A program made the translations under genes and the position numbers. The notes beneath the pieces are model-generated. The model searched no databases. It was given only the letters and a program-made list of their open reading frames with translations, and was not told the origin of the DNA. 5,881 bases of DNA from Gammaproteobacteria bacterium (lineage in GTDB: Bacteria > Pseudomonadota > Gammaproteobacteria > PS1 > Pseudothioglobaceae), in assembly GCA_029937335.1 (NCBI GenBank), contig JAPYQD010000010.1:2524-8404 (forward strand), given 5' to 3'. Shown here one piece after another: positions 4,895 to 5,881 of this stretch (positions are counted from its first letter, which is position 1; every line of letters begins with the position of its first letter).

Positions 4895-5881
4895 TTACAT
4901 TGAATCGGGCGCATTCACGCTGAGTAAATTTAACCCGTTAGAAATGACTTGCTTCACCGCACTAATGAGCAACAATCTAGAGTTTCGCAACGTAGCATCT
5001 TCGACCAAAAACTCACTGTTATTGTAATAGCTATGGAAATCACCGGCTAATTCGCGTAAATAATATGCCAGCAAGTGAGGTTCGTAATTAAGCGCTGAAG
5101 ATTGCACCACATCCTTATAACGGTTCAGTTGTTTAATTAAAGTACTTTCTGCTTCGTTATTAAGTAATGACAAATCAATCGTTGTTGCATCGCCAGCATC
5201 TTGCTTCAGTACCGAACAAATACGGGCATGGGCGTATTGAATATAAAACACTGGATTTTCGTTGGTTTTAGATTTGGCCAGGTCAAGGTCAAAATCCATG
5301 TGCTGTTCTGATTTGCGTAATACATAGAAAAAACGTGCCGCATCATTACCCACTTCATTGCGCAATTCTTCCAAAGTAACGAACGAGCCACTACGCGTCG
5401 ACATGGCGACTTTTTTACCACCTCGATATAAATTAGCAAATTGCACCAATAGAATCTCTAGCTTGCTTTCATCAAATCCAAGTGCTTTAATAGAGGCTTT
5501 AACTCGAGCAATATAGCCATGATGATCTGAGCCCCAAATATTAATAATTTTGTCATAACCACGCTCAAATTTTTCTAAGTGATAGGCGATATCCGAAGCA
5601 AAATAAGTGTGCATGCCGTTATCACGCACTACGACTCGATCAAGATCATCACCAAACTCTGTGGTTTTAAACCAAAGTGCGCCGTCTTTTTCATAAATAT
5701 GACCAGAAGCTTGCAACGCCTCAACGGTGGTTTTTGATAACCCACTATCGATTAATGACTGCTCAGAAAACCACTGCTGGTATTCAACGCCGAATTCTGC
5801 CAAATCAATTTTAATACCTCCCAGAATTTGATCAATAGCCAGATCAAACACGACTTTATAACTATCGCCCAATTGTGCTTT
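4895..5881 (-). CDS. argS: Arginyl-tRNA synthetase, C-terminal 328 residues (5' end outside window)
   Basis: ArgS charges tRNA-Arg with arginine in the cytoplasm. The frame is open through the right edge (it reads K-A-Q-L-G-D-S-Y at 5881-5858). The TTG at 5872 is an internal leucine codon, not a start. About 250 N-terminal residues, including the HIGH motif, are missing compared with the usual 560-590. Numbering from the window edge: WGSDHHG 116-122 (active-site strand, characteristic of bacterial ArgRS), the MSTRSG loop 160-165 that replaces KMSKS, EVGNDAARFFY following it, NPVFYIQYAHAR with QYAHAR at 215-220 (start of the DALR anticodon-binding domain) and a C-terminus LLSVNAPDSM typical of ArgRS. 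It ends with TAA, followed in frame by TGA and TAA. The helicase-nuclease gene starts 12 bp later on the same strand, so the two are probably co-transcribed. The promoter must lie beyond the window. Confidence 0.97.
   Translation of the reverse strand, partial: KAQLGDSYKVVFDLAIDQILGGIKIDLAEFGVEYQQWFSEQSLIDSGLSKTTVEALQASGHIYEKDGALWFKTTEFGDDLDRVVVRDNGMHTYFASDIAYHLEKFERGYDKIINIWGSDHHGYIARVKASIKALGFDESKLEILLVQFANLYRGGKKVAMSTRSGSFVTLEELRNEVGNDAARFFYVLRKSEQHMDFDLDLAKSKTNENPVFYIQYAHARICSVLKQDAGDATTIDLSLLNNEAESTLIKQLNRYKDVVQSSALNYEPHLLAYYLRELAGDFHSYYNNSEFLVEDATLRNSRLLLISAVKQVISNGLNLLSVNAPDSM

Noticed and set aside
5206..5439. 77-codon minus-strand frame inside argS in another phase
   Set aside because: It overlaps the conserved MSTRSG to QYAHAR part of argS and is a frame-shifted shadow of it.
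1..5881. CRISPR arrays, tRNA/rRNA genes, insertion sequences, attachment sites
   Set aside because: I looked for spaced direct repeats, tRNA T-loop sequences and transposase motifs and saw none; the genes are ordinary chromosomal ones.

Overview
The window looks like chromosomal DNA from an AT-rich gammaproteobacterium. LptB is close to E. coli LptB along its whole length. ArgS has the proteobacterial WGxDHHG form of its motif and a C-terminus ending in A-P-x-S-M. The AddA/RecB-like helicase is of the 'QAPAGSGKTELLTQR' type that I associate with gammaproteobacteria. I cannot name a genus; a small-genome marine lineage such as SUP05/Thioglobus is only a guess. I see no insertion sequence, phage gene, CRISPR array, tRNA or rRNA.

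Left part (1-1435): a bactofilin gene on the minus strand runs off the left edge (448 to beyond 1). It is divergent, across 68 bp, from lptB on the plus strand (517-1248), the ATPase of the lipopolysaccharide export machine. The stop of lptB lies one base from the stop of a convergent small gene (1435-1250, minus) for a 61-residue protein with two predicted membrane segments, preceded by a perfect GAGGAG ribosome-binding site.

Middle (1436-1708): a 273-bp AT-rich intergenic stretch, unusually dense in signals. It holds a good sigma70-type promoter for the small membrane gene with an inverted repeat in its spacer, a 21-bp imperfect palindrome upstream of it, a 16-bp palindrome carrying two back-to-back TTGACA boxes, and a near-consensus plus-strand promoter that points at no recognisable gene. 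Beyond this lie AAACACC/GGTGTTT repeats that can form alternative hairpins and three copies of TCAAACAA. This is the best place in the window to look for something undescribed, for example a small RNA or a regulated divergent unit.

Right part (1709-5881): two minus-strand genes in an apparent operon. argS (arginyl-tRNA synthetase, 5' end cut by the window) ends at 4895, and 12 bp later starts a 1057-residue AddA/RecB-like superfamily 1 helicase fused to a PD-(D/E)XK nuclease (4882-1709). All core helicase motifs and the nuclease residues appear intact. No AddB/RecC-like partner gene is present in the window.

Functionally the genes cover envelope and cell-shape work (bactofilin, LptB, small membrane protein), translation (ArgS) and double-strand-break repair (helicase-nuclease). 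Apart from the argS-helicase operon, they are not obviously one pathway.
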